NCBI GenBank assembly: GCA_041399065.1
Contig: JAWKTN010000007.1
Location: forward strand, 491,300-555,299
Source: JAGQPD01 sp020426865
Lineage (GTDB): Bacteria > Planctomycetota > Planctomycetia > Pirellulales > Pirellulaceae
DNA: 64,000 bases
Direction of reading: 5' to 3'
This document shows positions 8,855 to 17,146 of this stretch, piece by piece. The translations under genes were made by a program, and so were the position numbers. The notes beneath the pieces were generated by a model. It saw nothing but the letters and a program-made list of their open reading frames with translations, made no database searches and had not been told where the DNA came from. Each line of letters begins with the position of its first letter. Position 1 is the first letter of the stretch.

Positions 8855-9321
8855 ATCGGAGGCTCCAGATGTCTTCGAAGTTGGGCCAGGGCTTCTGTGT
8901 AAATTCGGTGAGCGGCACTGCGCGACGTCGTTGTGAGATCGGCGATTTCTTGCCACGAAAGACCTCCCCACAGACGTAATACGACAATCTCACGTGATCG
9001 ATCCTCAAGCTGCTCCAGTAGATCCTTCAGGATCACCTCGTCCGTCGGATCCGAGGCCCGTAAGGTGTTCCAGCGGGCGATAGTTGTCTCGTGTTTCGTG
9101 CGACGTGCCGCCGCACGTCCGGCATTGATCGCGCGATTGCGGACCACTCGAAACAGCCAGGCCGCTGGATCATTGGGGGCCATGGACTGTCGAGCCAATT
9201 CGAGAAACGCCTCCTGCACACAGTCAGCCGGCGTGGTCGTGCACTGTGCTGCGTACAGCTCCAGTGCCGCCGCATACCGGTCGAACAATTCTGCGATACG
9301 TGTGGCGGATACTGGTCCCAA
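8821..9321 (-). CDS. ECF-type RNA polymerase sigma factor
   Basis: The 166-aa protein has sigma region 2 (about residues 8-75, with DCVQEAFLELARQ and AAWLFRVVRNRAIN) and region 4 (about 105-155, with RSREIVVLRLWGGLSWQEIA and a helix-turn-helix ending in RIYTEALAQLRR). The size is typical of ECF sigma factors with no extra domain. A TTG start at 9321 has GAGGA about 9 bases upstream. It heads an operon with a membrane protein, a secreted unknown protein and a DUF1559 protein, so it probably responds to an envelope signal and controls surface or secreted products. Confidence 0.9.
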   Translation of the reverse strand: MGPVSATRIAELFDRYAAALELYAAQCTTTPADCVQEAFLELARQSMAPNDPAAWLFRVVRNRAINAGRAAARRTKHETTIARWNTLRASDPTDEVILKDLLEQLEDRSREIVVLRLWGGLSWQEIADLTTTSRSAAHRIYTEALAQLRRHLEPPICPPINQINRT

Positions 9322-9483
9322 ACTTTCAATTCCTCAGGGCTTCCGAGATGAAGACACCGGCCGACGGTGCGGCTTCCCAGGATTTCATCCCATTTCTTTC
9401 CAACCGCACTGATGGCGAAGTGCATTGGACGGTACAAGCAGTCTGCCGAAAAGGGGAAGCTCGTCGCGATTCACGGCCCGTGC

Positions 9484-9510
9484 CGAATACCTCGAGGTTC
9501 GAGGTATTCG
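9484..9510. repeat. Palindromic copy of dispersed GGTTCGAGGTATT element
   Basis: The arms CGAATACCTCGA (9484-9495) and TCGAGGTATTCG (9499-9510) are perfectly complementary around GGT. The right half plus the following TTGGGCAA resembles three further copies at 55466, 55509 and 56817, where the core is AATACCTCGAACCACAAAG or its complement. It lies between the sigma factor gene and the degraded AlbA_2 gene, in the 254-base gap 9322-9575, where nothing else was seen. Confidence 0.75.
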
Positions 9511-9608
9511 TTGGGCAAACATGTGTTGCCTATGCTATGAAATGATCCTACACTAAGGTCGGCTATGGGTTTTCGGTGCTAAGCTTGGGAAAACCGGACG
9601 TTCAGAAA

Positions 9609-10217
9609 ATGATTGACGAGGTGAGGCTATTGGAGCTTATGGCAGATCTCGAATCTGCCAGCGTTGAACGCACGAAATCCGTGAGCGACATAGCCAAGTT
9701 CAGTGAGGCCGTTTGCGCCTTCGCGAACGACCTGGTGAATTCGAAATCACCTGGGTTTTTGTTGGTTGGTGTGGACGACAAGTCGGGGCGGGCTTGCGGT
9801 TTAAAGGTGACCGATCAACTACTGCAGATTTTGGCGGGGCTTGGCACGGACGGCAACATACTTCCCGCACCAGCAATCACAACTTACAAGATCGCATTGA
9901 CCGATGGATCAGGCGAAGTCGCTGTCGTCGAAGTGAAACCGTCCGATTTGCCACCCGTCAGATACAAAGGGCTTGTGCGTATTCGTCGAGGCCCACGCAA
10001 AGGAATCGCGAATGAATCTGAAGAGCGACTCCTAGCAGAACGTCGCGTTGCCGGCGCATTGACTTTTGACGCAACCCCCTGTGCCGGTAGTACGATTGCG
10101 GATTTGGCACTCGATTTGTTTACGGTGACTTATCGTCCAATCGCAATTGACGCCGAAGTTATTTTGGGGTCGTCATTAGAGGTAAGTCAACATGAACACA
10201 ATAGCGTTCTTCAATAA
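9609..10217 (+). pseudogene. AlbA_2 (Schlafen-like) ATP-binding protein, 3' truncated
   Basis: About 202 residues with the AlbA_2 pattern: a start like LLELMADLESASVERTKS, then CAFANDLVNSKSPGFLLVGVDD, VVEVKPSDLPPVRYKGLVRIRRGPRKGIAN and EERLLAERR. Members of this family usually continue for some 250 more residues into the C-terminal half. Here similarity stops after YRPIAIDAEVI, and about 16 unrelated residues precede the stop. The ATG at 9609 fits the family start; an in-frame GTG at 9576 is the alternative. The 3' end overlaps the start of a damaged ParA gene, so both look like leftovers of one deleted accessory locus. Confidence 0.65.
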
Positions 10218-10912
10218 CACGGGCGGCGTTGGGAAAACTTCCTGACTGCTTGGATCGCAAACCCCGAGCCTTTCGTGTCATCTCAGCGATTTGGCGAATC
10301 GTAGAACAGGTTTCGCGCGAGGCCAAAGCGGAGATCGCTCTGTTGGACGTAGGTCCCAATCTTGGTGCTCTGAACCGATCGGCGTTGATTGCCGCCCAGC
10401 ACGTTGTTGTCCCGCTGGCACCCGATATGTACTCCTTGCAAGGACTCAATAACTTGGGCCCAACGCTACGTAGATGGCGGGAGGGATGGAGCGAACGACT
10501 ATCCAGGAACCCCGTCGGTACCCTGTCGTTACCCCAAGGGGAAATGAAACCAGTGGGTTACGTCGTAATGCAACACGGACTTCGGGACAATCGACCCGTG
10601 AAAGCGTACAAACGATGGATGGATCGTATTCCCCGAACTTATCGTGAGTCAATACTTGATGATTTCAGCACGTCTCCGACTGAAGTGATGCAGGATAGCA
10701 ACTGTCTGGCGTTGCTAAAGCACTATCGAAGTCTAATGTCGCTGGCTATGGAAGCACACAAGCCGATGTTCCATTTGCGTCCTGCCGATGGAGCAATCGG
10801 TGCACATGTCGCCGCGGTTCAGGCCTGCTTTAACGACTTCAAGCGGCTCGCCCACCAGATTGAGTCTGTTGTTACTCCCAGGGCTCGTGGTCCCCGTACT
10901 TCCGCGATCTGA
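10192..10912 (+). pseudogene. ParA-type partition ATPase with internal deletion and frameshift
   Basis: Translation from the ATG at 10192 gives MNTIAFFNNTGGVGKTS and then a TGA. That is the deviant Walker A motif of ParA/MinD-type ATPases at its usual place. The other frame continues directly with LPDCLDRKPRAFRVISAIWRI, ALLDVGPNLGALNR, VVVPLAPDMYSLQGLNNLGP and VKAYKRWMDRIPRTYRES, all typical of the C-terminal two thirds of plasmid/defence-type ParA proteins. About 90-100 residues between the two parts, including the Walker A' region, are missing, and the junction near 10237 changes frame. The product cannot be a working ATPase. A GGTAAG upstream of the ATG may be the old ribosome site. Confidence 0.75.
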
Positions 10913-11216
10913 ATTGCTGGTGGGTTGTAAAATAGAACCGAAGAGGTTCTGAGGGTGTTATCCATGAACTGAGGCCCCGACCTCAGCCATCGGTGACGAC
11001 TGGCCGGCAAACGGGCGGTGAACGAGTGACCGGTAGGTAAGGAGAATTCAACGTCGCGGGAATTGTGCTCCTCGATGAGTGGCGAAAGCAAAGTCGTCGA
11101 TAGTATGATGGGCATGCACCTGATACAATGGACAAGGACTCCGGCGTCGCGTTGATCTGCAACAGCAGTTGGCCGGGTGCAATTTGTTTGTGTCTTGTGT
11201 ATCAGGAGATTGCCCA
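10913..11216. other. Intergenic stretch without recognised features
   Basis: This 304-base gap separates the broken ParA gene from the TPR gene. The CAGGAG ribosome site of the next gene lies at its right end. A TATGAT at 11102 could be a -10 box, but I found no matching -35, so I do not call a promoter. Confidence 0.4.
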
Positions 11217-11846
11217 ATGACGTCGCTCACAGTCATCGTGATGGCCGCGACTGTGTGGGTGGGGGCGGAGGCCGAGCCGGAGACGGCCGATCAGTTTGTC
11301 GATCGCGGCATGCAGCGGTTTCGGGCGGGGGAAATCGCCGAGTCCCTGGGGGATTTTGATCGAGCGATCGAGAAGGAACCTCGAGTCCGGCCGTATCTCT
11401 GGCAGCGTGGGATTAGCCTTTACTATTTGGGTAAGTACGCGGAAGGACGCGAGCAGTTTGAAACGCATCGCAGCGTCAATCCGCACGATGTCGAAAACGC
11501 CGCCTGGCACTTTCTCTGTGTCGCCCAGCAGTCGGGCATCAAGGCGGCGCGGGAAGCGTTGATCCCTATTGAGACCAGCAAGGATACGCGCGTCCCCATG
11601 GCCGAGGTCTACGAGTACTATGCCGGCCGAAAATCGGCTCAGGACGTGCTCGACGCCGCCGACAAGGACGATGGGGCTCGGGCGAAGATGTATGCCGAAT
11701 TGTATCTGGGACTGTTGGACGAAGTAGCCGATCGCCAACCGCAGGCTCGGCAGCATCTCGCCAACGCTGCCAAGGTGAAGATGGAAGCTCATTACATGCA
11801 GGACGTTGCCAAGGTCCATGTCCGCCTGAGGAAATGGAATCCGTAG
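11217..11846 (+). CDS. Exported TPR-repeat protein
   Basis: This 209-aa protein begins at the ATG at 11217, preceded by CAGGAG. A short hydrophobic N-terminus with a possible Ala-x-Ala site near residues 14-18 (VGAEAE) suggests export, though the signal is weak. From about residue 24 TPR-like helix pairs are visible: DQFVDRGMQRFRAGEIAESLGDFDRAIEKEP, then PYLWQRGISLYYLGKYAEGREQFETHRSVNP. A third, degenerate pair lies near the C-terminus (ARAKMYAELYLGLL). TPR proteins act as protein-binding scaffolds, and no specific partner can be inferred. It precedes metK but probably has a separate transcript, since metK has its own promoter. Confidence 0.75.
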   Translation: MTSLTVIVMAATVWVGAEAEPETADQFVDRGMQRFRAGEIAESLGDFDRAIEKEPRVRPYLWQRGISLYYLGKYAEGREQFETHRSVNPHDVENAAWHFLCVAQQSGIKAAREALIPIETSKDTRVPMAEVYEYYAGRKSAQDVLDAADKDDGARAKMYAELYLGLLDEVADRQPQARQHLANAAKVKMEAHYMQDVAKVHVRLRKWNP

Positions 11847-11890
11847 CTGCCGCAAGACGGACTGGACGCTCGTTTCTCGGCCAGTGCTCC

Positions 11891-11920
11891 TTGTGAAGCC
11901 CCCCGAAATACGTCTATAAT
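11891..11920 (+). promoter_or_regulatory. Probable sigma-70 promoter of metK
   Basis: TTGTGA at 11891-11896 and a perfect TATAAT at 11915-11920 are separated by 18 bases. Transcription would start near 11927, leaving a leader of about 84 bases before the GTG start of metK. No SAM riboswitch consensus was visible in that leader. Confidence 0.5.
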
Positions 11921-12010
11921 GCCCCGTTTGCTAGGTGGTATCGGGCGAAATCCGTGTCTTTGTGTGATTTTCGCGGCGTCGTCGATGGTTGCGTGATGAG
12001 GAGATGACTG

Positions 12011-13183
12011 GTGGCAAAAGGCAAGTATTTGTTTACGAGCGAATCGGTGAGCATGGGGCATCCAGATAAGCTGGCGGACCAGATTTCCGACGGTATTCTT
12101 GACGCCATTTTCACTCAGGATCCCAATTCACGCGTGGCCTGTGAAACGATGGTGACGACGGGCGTGGCGATCATTGCTGGCGAGATTACTACCAAAGCCG
12201 TCGTCGACTACCCGGCCGTCGTTCGCGACGTCATTCGTGATGTTGGCTATACCGATGACGAAATGGGAATCTGTGCAGACACGTGTGCCGTGATAGTATC
12301 GCTTGACCGCCAGAGCCCCGATATCGCTGTGGGTGTTGATGAAAACGCCGAAGCCGGCAAATCCACTGGTGCCGGTGATCAAGGCTTGATGTTCGGCTAC
12401 GCGTGTTCGGATACCCCCGAACTGATGCCGCTGCCAATCGCGTTATCCCATCGCATTCTCAATCGCCTAACCGATGCCCGGAAGAACAAAGAAGTCGATT
12501 GGTTACGTCCCGATAGCAAGAGCCAAGTGACGGTGGCGTACGATGGAAACAAGCCGGTCCGGATCGATACGGTTGTCGTTAGCACTCAGCATGCCCCGCA
12601 TGTTTCCAACGAAGAGATTCGAAAATTCGTGATCGAAAAAATCGTCAAACCCGAATTGCCGAAGGAGTTGGTGACGGGGGACATTACGTATCACATCAAT
12701 CCGACTGGCCGTTTTGTGGTCGGCGGCCCGCACGGCGATTGCGGTTTGACCGGTCGTAAGATCATCGTTGATACGTACGGCGGTTGGGGACGCCATGGTG
12801 GCGGGGCATTCAGCGGTAAGGATCCGACGAAGGTCGATCGCAGTGCCGCGTATATGGCACGGCACGTCGCCAAAAATATTGTTGCCGCCGGCTTGGCAGA
12901 ACGCTGCGAAGTGCAGTTGGCCTATGCGATTGGTGTGTCCGAACCGGTCAGCATCCACGTCGATACCGAAGGGACCGGTGCGGTCGACGATGAAAAGATC
13001 TGCGACGTCGTCCGCGAGTGCTTTGATCTGACACCGGCGGGGATCATCGAGTATTTGAAACTGCGTCGGCCGATCTATCGCAAGACGGCTGCCGGTGGCC
13101 ACTTCGGTCGCGACGACGCCGACTTCACTTGGGAACAAACCAACCGCGTCGCCGATTTGAAAAGGGCCGCAGGGCTGAAATAG
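12011..13183 (+). CDS. metK: S-adenosylmethionine synthase
   Basis: Makes S-adenosylmethionine from methionine and ATP in the cytoplasm. At 390 aa it has the usual family length. Seen directly: the N-terminal FTSESVSMGHPDKLADQISD (His in GHPDK binds phosphate), GAGDQGLMFGYA, the loop with GPHGDCGLTGRKIIVDTYGGWGRHGGGAFSGKDPTKVDRSAAY, and the C-terminal HFGR. All MetK signatures are intact. The GTG start at 12011 follows GAGGAG at a usable distance and gives the normal N-terminus. Confidence 0.97.
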   Translation: MAKGKYLFTSESVSMGHPDKLADQISDGILDAIFTQDPNSRVACETMVTTGVAIIAGEITTKAVVDYPAVVRDVIRDVGYTDDEMGICADTCAVIVSLDRQSPDIAVGVDENAEAGKSTGAGDQGLMFGYACSDTPELMPLPIALSHRILNRLTDARKNKEVDWLRPDSKSQVTVAYDGNKPVRIDTVVVSTQHAPHVSNEEIRKFVIEKIVKPELPKELVTGDITYHINPTGRFVVGGPHGDCGLTGRKIIVDTYGGWGRHGGGAFSGKDPTKVDRSAAYMARHVAKNIVAAGLAERCEVQLAYAIGVSEPVSIHVDTEGTGAVDDEKICDVVRECFDLTPAGIIEYLKLRRPIYRKTAAGGHFGRDDADFTWEQTNRVADLKRAAGLK

Positions 13184-13279
13184 CCCCCGACGAGTCTGCG
13201 GCATCGGATTTGGGCGCTGGTGTCGCAGGCCCAGTTGAAAATGCCAGCACACACGCGGACTCGGCCGAGGAGGTGCACG

Positions 13280-14125
13280 ATGGCGAGCGGTATTGGCAGT
13301 GGTTCCGGCGGGTTGACTCCAGAGGATGTAGCGCGCCGAGCTCCTGTGGCCACGTTCCTGTTATTTGCGTTGCCATCGCTCGTGCTCCTTGTCGCGCGGT
13401 CGTTTGCCCGTCCATCGATGTTCGTTTCGACGAGGGGGATATCGGGTGCCGCGACGCTTGCCGGTGCGGTAACGATTGTGCTTGTCGCTTTCGTATTGCG
13501 GTTGGTGTGGCGAGTTGGTCGGCCAGCGCGAATAGTGACGGTGAGTGATTGGGGCTTGCACGTTACCGTTACTTTGGCGGTAATTGCCAGTGCGATCTGT
13601 TTTACGCTGGCCAGTTCCTCGGTAACCGCCTTCGCGGTCGTTGCGCGCGTTGGATTGTGGACCACGGTGGTCGCCAGTGAGATCGCCAATTACCTTCCTG
13701 AATGGAGGCAGGCAATGACGTTGGTTCGTCGGGGCACGGACAGCAGGGGACACAAAGTCGAGGATGACGTCGGAGTGGCGAGGCCAATTCCCGTGCCGGC
13801 GTGGACCGATCCGGAGGCGGAGGGCGAATTGGCAACCAACGTAAGCCAACGTTGGCTGCGATCGACCACGTCGGATGGCCGCGACGTAATTCATGCGACG
13901 ATCCGTCAGCCGCTTGTCGCTGGCCAGCAGCATGCCGAAGTCGATATTGCCTTTTGTCCGCCGTTCGCGGGCGTTCCCGAGGTGTCGTTGGAGGTGGCGA
14001 GCGACATGGACGCCGACGTCCGTGCGACGAGAGTTTTTTCGTATGGCGCCCATATCGAGATCAAGCTCGACTCGCCGTGTGAGGACGATTGGGAAATTGT
14101 GATCCAGGTATTCGCGCGGAGGTAA
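13280..14125 (+). CDS. Multi-pass membrane protein of unknown function
   Basis: About 281 aa from the ATG at 13280, preceded by CGAGGAGG; the frame is open further upstream but without a better start. Four hydrophobic segments lie in the first about 150 residues (for example ATFLLFALPSLVLLVA and AGAVTIVLVAFVLRLVW). The C-terminal about 130 residues are soluble and beta-rich, with a segment (VSQRWLRSTTSDGRDVIHATIRQPL and HAEVDIAFCPPFAGVPEV) that is Trp/Phe-rich. No family was recognised. It lies 96 bases after metK on the same strand but shows no functional link. Confidence 0.7.
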   Translation: MASGIGSGSGGLTPEDVARRAPVATFLLFALPSLVLLVARSFARPSMFVSTRGISGAATLAGAVTIVLVAFVLRLVWRVGRPARIVTVSDWGLHVTVTLAVIASAICFTLASSSVTAFAVVARVGLWTTVVASEIANYLPEWRQAMTLVRRGTDSRGHKVEDDVGVARPIPVPAWTDPEAEGELATNVSQRWLRSTTSDGRDVIHATIRQPLVAGQQHAEVDIAFCPPFAGVPEVSLEVASDMDADVRATRVFSYGAHIEIKLDSPCEDDWEIVIQVFARR

Positions 14126-14261
14126 TGCCATTCACGTCGCCGCTTGCGCAACACGCGTCGGCCGCCATTCGGCCTTCATCGAGGGCGTTTTATCAGCTTG
14201 GGGGTTAGCGTGAGAGCTGAAGTTCTTCGCGCGGGCCTTCTGTCTGTTCTTCGTCTGTTCC

Positions 14262-15302
14262 TTATTTTCGCAGTAGCTCTCGCATCTTTTCTACGATTTC
14301 TGGGTTCGGCAAGTTGTCCTTCTTATTGACGAGATGGACAAAGTTGTCGGCCAGGATTTCATCGGGATGGATCACGTACGACGTATTGCGGCCGATCTGC
14401 TCAAAGAAATCAGGGGTGCGATCGGGGTCGATCAGAATGGACGACAGTTTGTCGGAAGTAGAAATCGCGACAGAGCGTTTTTCTTCGATCTGAATTGCGA
14501 GCAGGCGGAACTGCATATAGGGAAAGAAAGAATCTCCAGTGTCGGCGTCGTAATCGCGTTTGGCAATCAGGATCGGTACGAAGGGGAGTCGTTGGCCGTC
14601 ATGTGCGATGTGGATGCAGTAGTCGTAGCGATGGCCGTCGGGATTGGTGATAATCCGCGGGGCGAGGTCTGGTGGAATCTCCAGCGGTGGGATCGGTGTA
14701 AATCCGATGATCGCGTAAAGCTTTCGACGCAGTTCAGGTGCGTGTGACGAGAGAATATGAAACAGTTCATGTATCAGCAACTGCTGGGTTTCCTCAGCCG
14801 ACCCATCCAACATGTTGTGTGGCAGGCAGACACAGTTCCCTCGGCAGTACGCTGCGCCAGCTTCTTCGGCTCCCGTGGTCTTGATGATGTGTACGACTGA
14901 GGGCAACGGCAGATCAAAGTCACTCAGCTGTTTTTTCAGGTCGGAAGCCGCAGTCTGAAGGGTGGTTGTTTCAGCATAGGTAAAGGACCGTGTTTGCTGT
15001 GCAACAAATGCCAGGTACGCGTTGCGGGTAACAGGTTGGGCACTCTTGAGACGCGATTGCAGGTCGAATCGGCTGAGTTTTTCCACAAACGAATCGGCCA
15101 CCGCGAAGAGGCGTGAGCCCTCGGCGGCGGTTGTGAGGGCCAGACGCGTGCCAGGGGTGATCTGCCAGGTAGCTTGAGTTGGCTCGTCCGCCATGGCACG
15201 CGAGGGGAGGCTTAAAACGGCGGCCGCGATCATGGCCACGGCAAGTGGCCACGGCATCGAATAAGATGTGGGGGTGACATGTCTCAATGCTTGCCTCTGC
15301 AC
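14262..15302 (-). CDS. Putative secreted zinc metallopeptidase (HELFH)
   Basis: This 346-aa protein has a signal peptide whose hydrophobic core spans residues 17-35, ending at SRAMA. Residues 178-182 are HELFH, the HExxH zinc and catalytic motif, in a hydrophobic helix (QQLLIHELFHILSSHAPEL). Near the C-terminus HPDEILADNF (about residues 312-321) looks like the helix that gives the third zinc ligand in gluzincin-type peptidases. Cys residues at 153, 157 and 159 may form a disulfide. The substrate is unknown. A lipoprotein or toxin role is not indicated; an exported protease of an undescribed family is the best reading. Confidence 0.7.
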   Translation of the reverse strand: MQRQALRHVTPTSYSMPWPLAVAMIAAAVLSLPSRAMADEPTQATWQITPGTRLALTTAAEGSRLFAVADSFVEKLSRFDLQSRLKSAQPVTRNAYLAFVAQQTRSFTYAETTTLQTAASDLKKQLSDFDLPLPSVVHIIKTTGAEEAGAAYCRGNCVCLPHNMLDGSAEETQQLLIHELFHILSSHAPELRRKLYAIIGFTPIPPLEIPPDLAPRIITNPDGHRYDYCIHIAHDGQRLPFVPILIAKRDYDADTGDSFFPYMQFRLLAIQIEEKRSVAISTSDKLSSILIDPDRTPDFFEQIGRNTSYVIHPDEILADNFVHLVNKKDNLPNPEIVEKMRELLRK

Positions 15303-15479
15303 GCGCGGTCGAAGAAAATGGCTGGAAAATATCGCCAGAAAACGGGGCTAGAGAAACCTCGATTGTAACTGAGGTACTGCGAATCTGCAGCATGTGATAA
15401 ATTGGGTAGGTCGAGCGGTGATTGCGGACCCAAGTGAGGGCTCGACGCCGCTTTCGCTGGTACTGATTAGGGACAAGCC

Positions 15480-15596
15480 ATGGCCCGTTGGCCGAGACAT
15501 TTTTGGACGACTTTGTTCACCTACGGAACGATTCTGGTTCTGTTTCCGTTGCTGTGTCTGGTGGCATACTTGTGGGTCCGTGGCGAGTTGTTTTAG
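15480..15596 (+). CDS. Possible 38-aa single-pass membrane peptide
   Basis: ATG at 15480, stop TAG at 15594-15596. After MARWPRHFWTT a hydrophobic helix of about 20 residues follows, ending in VRGELF. TAGGG precedes the start by about 8 bases. The frame fits the codon usage of the region and lies directly in front of the UDPGP-family gene. No homology is claimed. Confidence 0.4.
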   Translation: MARWPRHFWTTLFTYGTILVLFPLLCLVAYLWVRGELF

Positions 15597-15637
15597 GGAT
15601 CTCATTTCGACGCGACCACGATTGAGGATGGTAGAAA

Positions 15638-17077
15638 ATGGCGATGGAGTTAGCCAAGCTACGAGCTACCTTGGCATCTGCCGGGCAACAGGATGTGCTA
15701 CGGTTTTGGGACGACTTGAACGACTTGGAGCGGGCCGAGTTGGTTTCCGACATCGAGTCGATCGATTGGCCGACGGTCCAGGAATTGGTCGACGGGATGA
15801 TCAAGGGCGATATGGCTACGGGGGTCGGACCAGATTGGCAAGCGCTGGCCGCTCGTTCGACCAGTCCGTCCGCGATTCGGCTGTCGGGCGAAGGGAATCG
15901 ATGGAGTGAGTCCCAGGCTAGGCTTCGCGGCGAGCAAATGCTGCGCGACGGTCGGGTGGCGGCGATGGTTGTCGCTGGAGGGCAGGGGACGCGTTTAGGG
16001 TTTGACCATCCGAAAGGGATGTACCCCATTGGTCCGGTGTCGCAACGCACGTTGTTTGAGATCTTTATCGATCGGTTGGTTGCGACATCTCGCCGATATG
16101 AGACGCCGATACCGCTGTTAGTAATGACCAGCCCTGCGACTCACGATGAAACGGTCGAGTACTTTAATCGGTTGGGAGGGGCGCGACCGGATTTGACCGA
16201 CGTGACGATCTTCTCACAAGGCGTCATGCCATCGGTGAGTGCTTCGAGCGGCAGGGAAGCGGGCAAGGTATTGTTGGCCAGCAAGTCCCGTCTTGCGCTC
16301 AATCCCGATGGTCACGGTGGGGCGTTGCGGGCGTTGGATAGATCGGGAACCTTAGCCAAACTTCAACAGCGCGGTATCGAGCAGATATTTTATTGGCAGG
16401 TTGACAATCCGATGGTGTCGATTTGCGATCCCGTGTTTCTGGGATACCACGCGCTGGCGGGATCGGAAATGACTTCGCAAGTGATCGCCAAGACGGAACC
16501 ATTGGAGAAGGTGGGCAACGTGGTTTCGGTTGATGGTGCGTTGCAGATCATCGAGTATAGTGACTTGCCAGAGTCATCGGCGATGGAGCGAAACGAGGAT
16601 GGTTCGCTGCGCATCTGGGCGGGGAGTATTGCCGTGCACGTATTTGACATAGCGTTTCTGGCACGCATGGCGGCGAAGGCTGGTTCGCTGCCGTTTCACG
16701 TGGCCCGTAAAGCCGTTGGTTATGTCGATGGCAGTGGCGAGTTTATCAAGCCGCGCGAACCAAACGCCATCAAATTCGAACGTTTCATTTTCGATCTCTT
16801 GCCGGCGGCACGCAACGGATTGGTCGTGGAAATCGATCCTGCCGAGGGGTTTTCGCCGCTGAAGAATGCCAGTGGAGCGGCCGAATATACGCCGGAAATG
16901 GTGCAAGACGCGATGGTTCAGCAGCATCGCCGGTGGATCGAAGCTGCCGGTGCCAGGGTTGGGGATGATGTCGTGGTCGAAATCAATCCCATGTTTGCCT
17001 GGGACGCGTGTCAGTTGCGGGAGAGACTCGCGCCGGGGACCGTATTTTCTGATGCAACTTATCTTCACTGCCGGTGA
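15638..17077 (+). CDS. UDPGP-family nucleotidyltransferase (UTP:sugar-1-phosphate uridylyltransferase)
   Basis: This enzyme forms a UDP-sugar from UTP and a sugar 1-phosphate. The 479-aa sequence has the nucleotide-binding signature VVAGGQGTRLGFDHPKGMYPIG at about residues 111-132, then PLLVMTSPATHDET, NPDGHGGALRAL, the DNPMV element of the sugar-binding region, and IKFERFIFDLLP. The layout is that of the eukaryote-like UDP-GlcNAc pyrophosphorylase/UDPGP group rather than bacterial GalU or GlmU. GlcNAc-1-phosphate is the likely substrate, but glucose-1-phosphate cannot be excluded. The gene sits in front of a mannose-1-phosphate guanylyltransferase on the same strand, so both probably feed polysaccharide or glycan synthesis. 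Confidence 0.85.
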   Translation: MAMELAKLRATLASAGQQDVLRFWDDLNDLERAELVSDIESIDWPTVQELVDGMIKGDMATGVGPDWQALAARSTSPSAIRLSGEGNRWSESQARLRGEQMLRDGRVAAMVVAGGQGTRLGFDHPKGMYPIGPVSQRTLFEIFIDRLVATSRRYETPIPLLVMTSPATHDETVEYFNRLGGARPDLTDVTIFSQGVMPSVSASSGREAGKVLLASKSRLALNPDGHGGALRALDRSGTLAKLQQRGIEQIFYWQVDNPMVSICDPVFLGYHALAGSEMTSQVIAKTEPLEKVGNVVSVDGALQIIEYSDLPESSAMERNEDGSLRIWAGSIAVHVFDIAFLARMAAKAGSLPFHVARKAVGYVDGSGEFIKPREPNAIKFERFIFDLLPAARNGLVVEIDPAEGFSPLKNASGAAEYTPEMVQDAMVQQHRRWIEAAGARVGDDVVVEINPMFAWDACQLRERLAPGTVFSDATYLHCR

Positions 17078-17146
17078 TGTGGCGCGATCGGCCAGGGCGA
17101 ACAAAGGGCAAGAGGCGTCACACGAGATTGCACGAGGGAGCGAACG

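Noticed and set aside
11921..12010. Possible SAM riboswitch in the metK leader
   Set aside because: The conserved SAM-I core (AGAGGTGGAGGGA-like) and other SAM-riboswitch signatures are absent, and the leader is only about 84 bases long.
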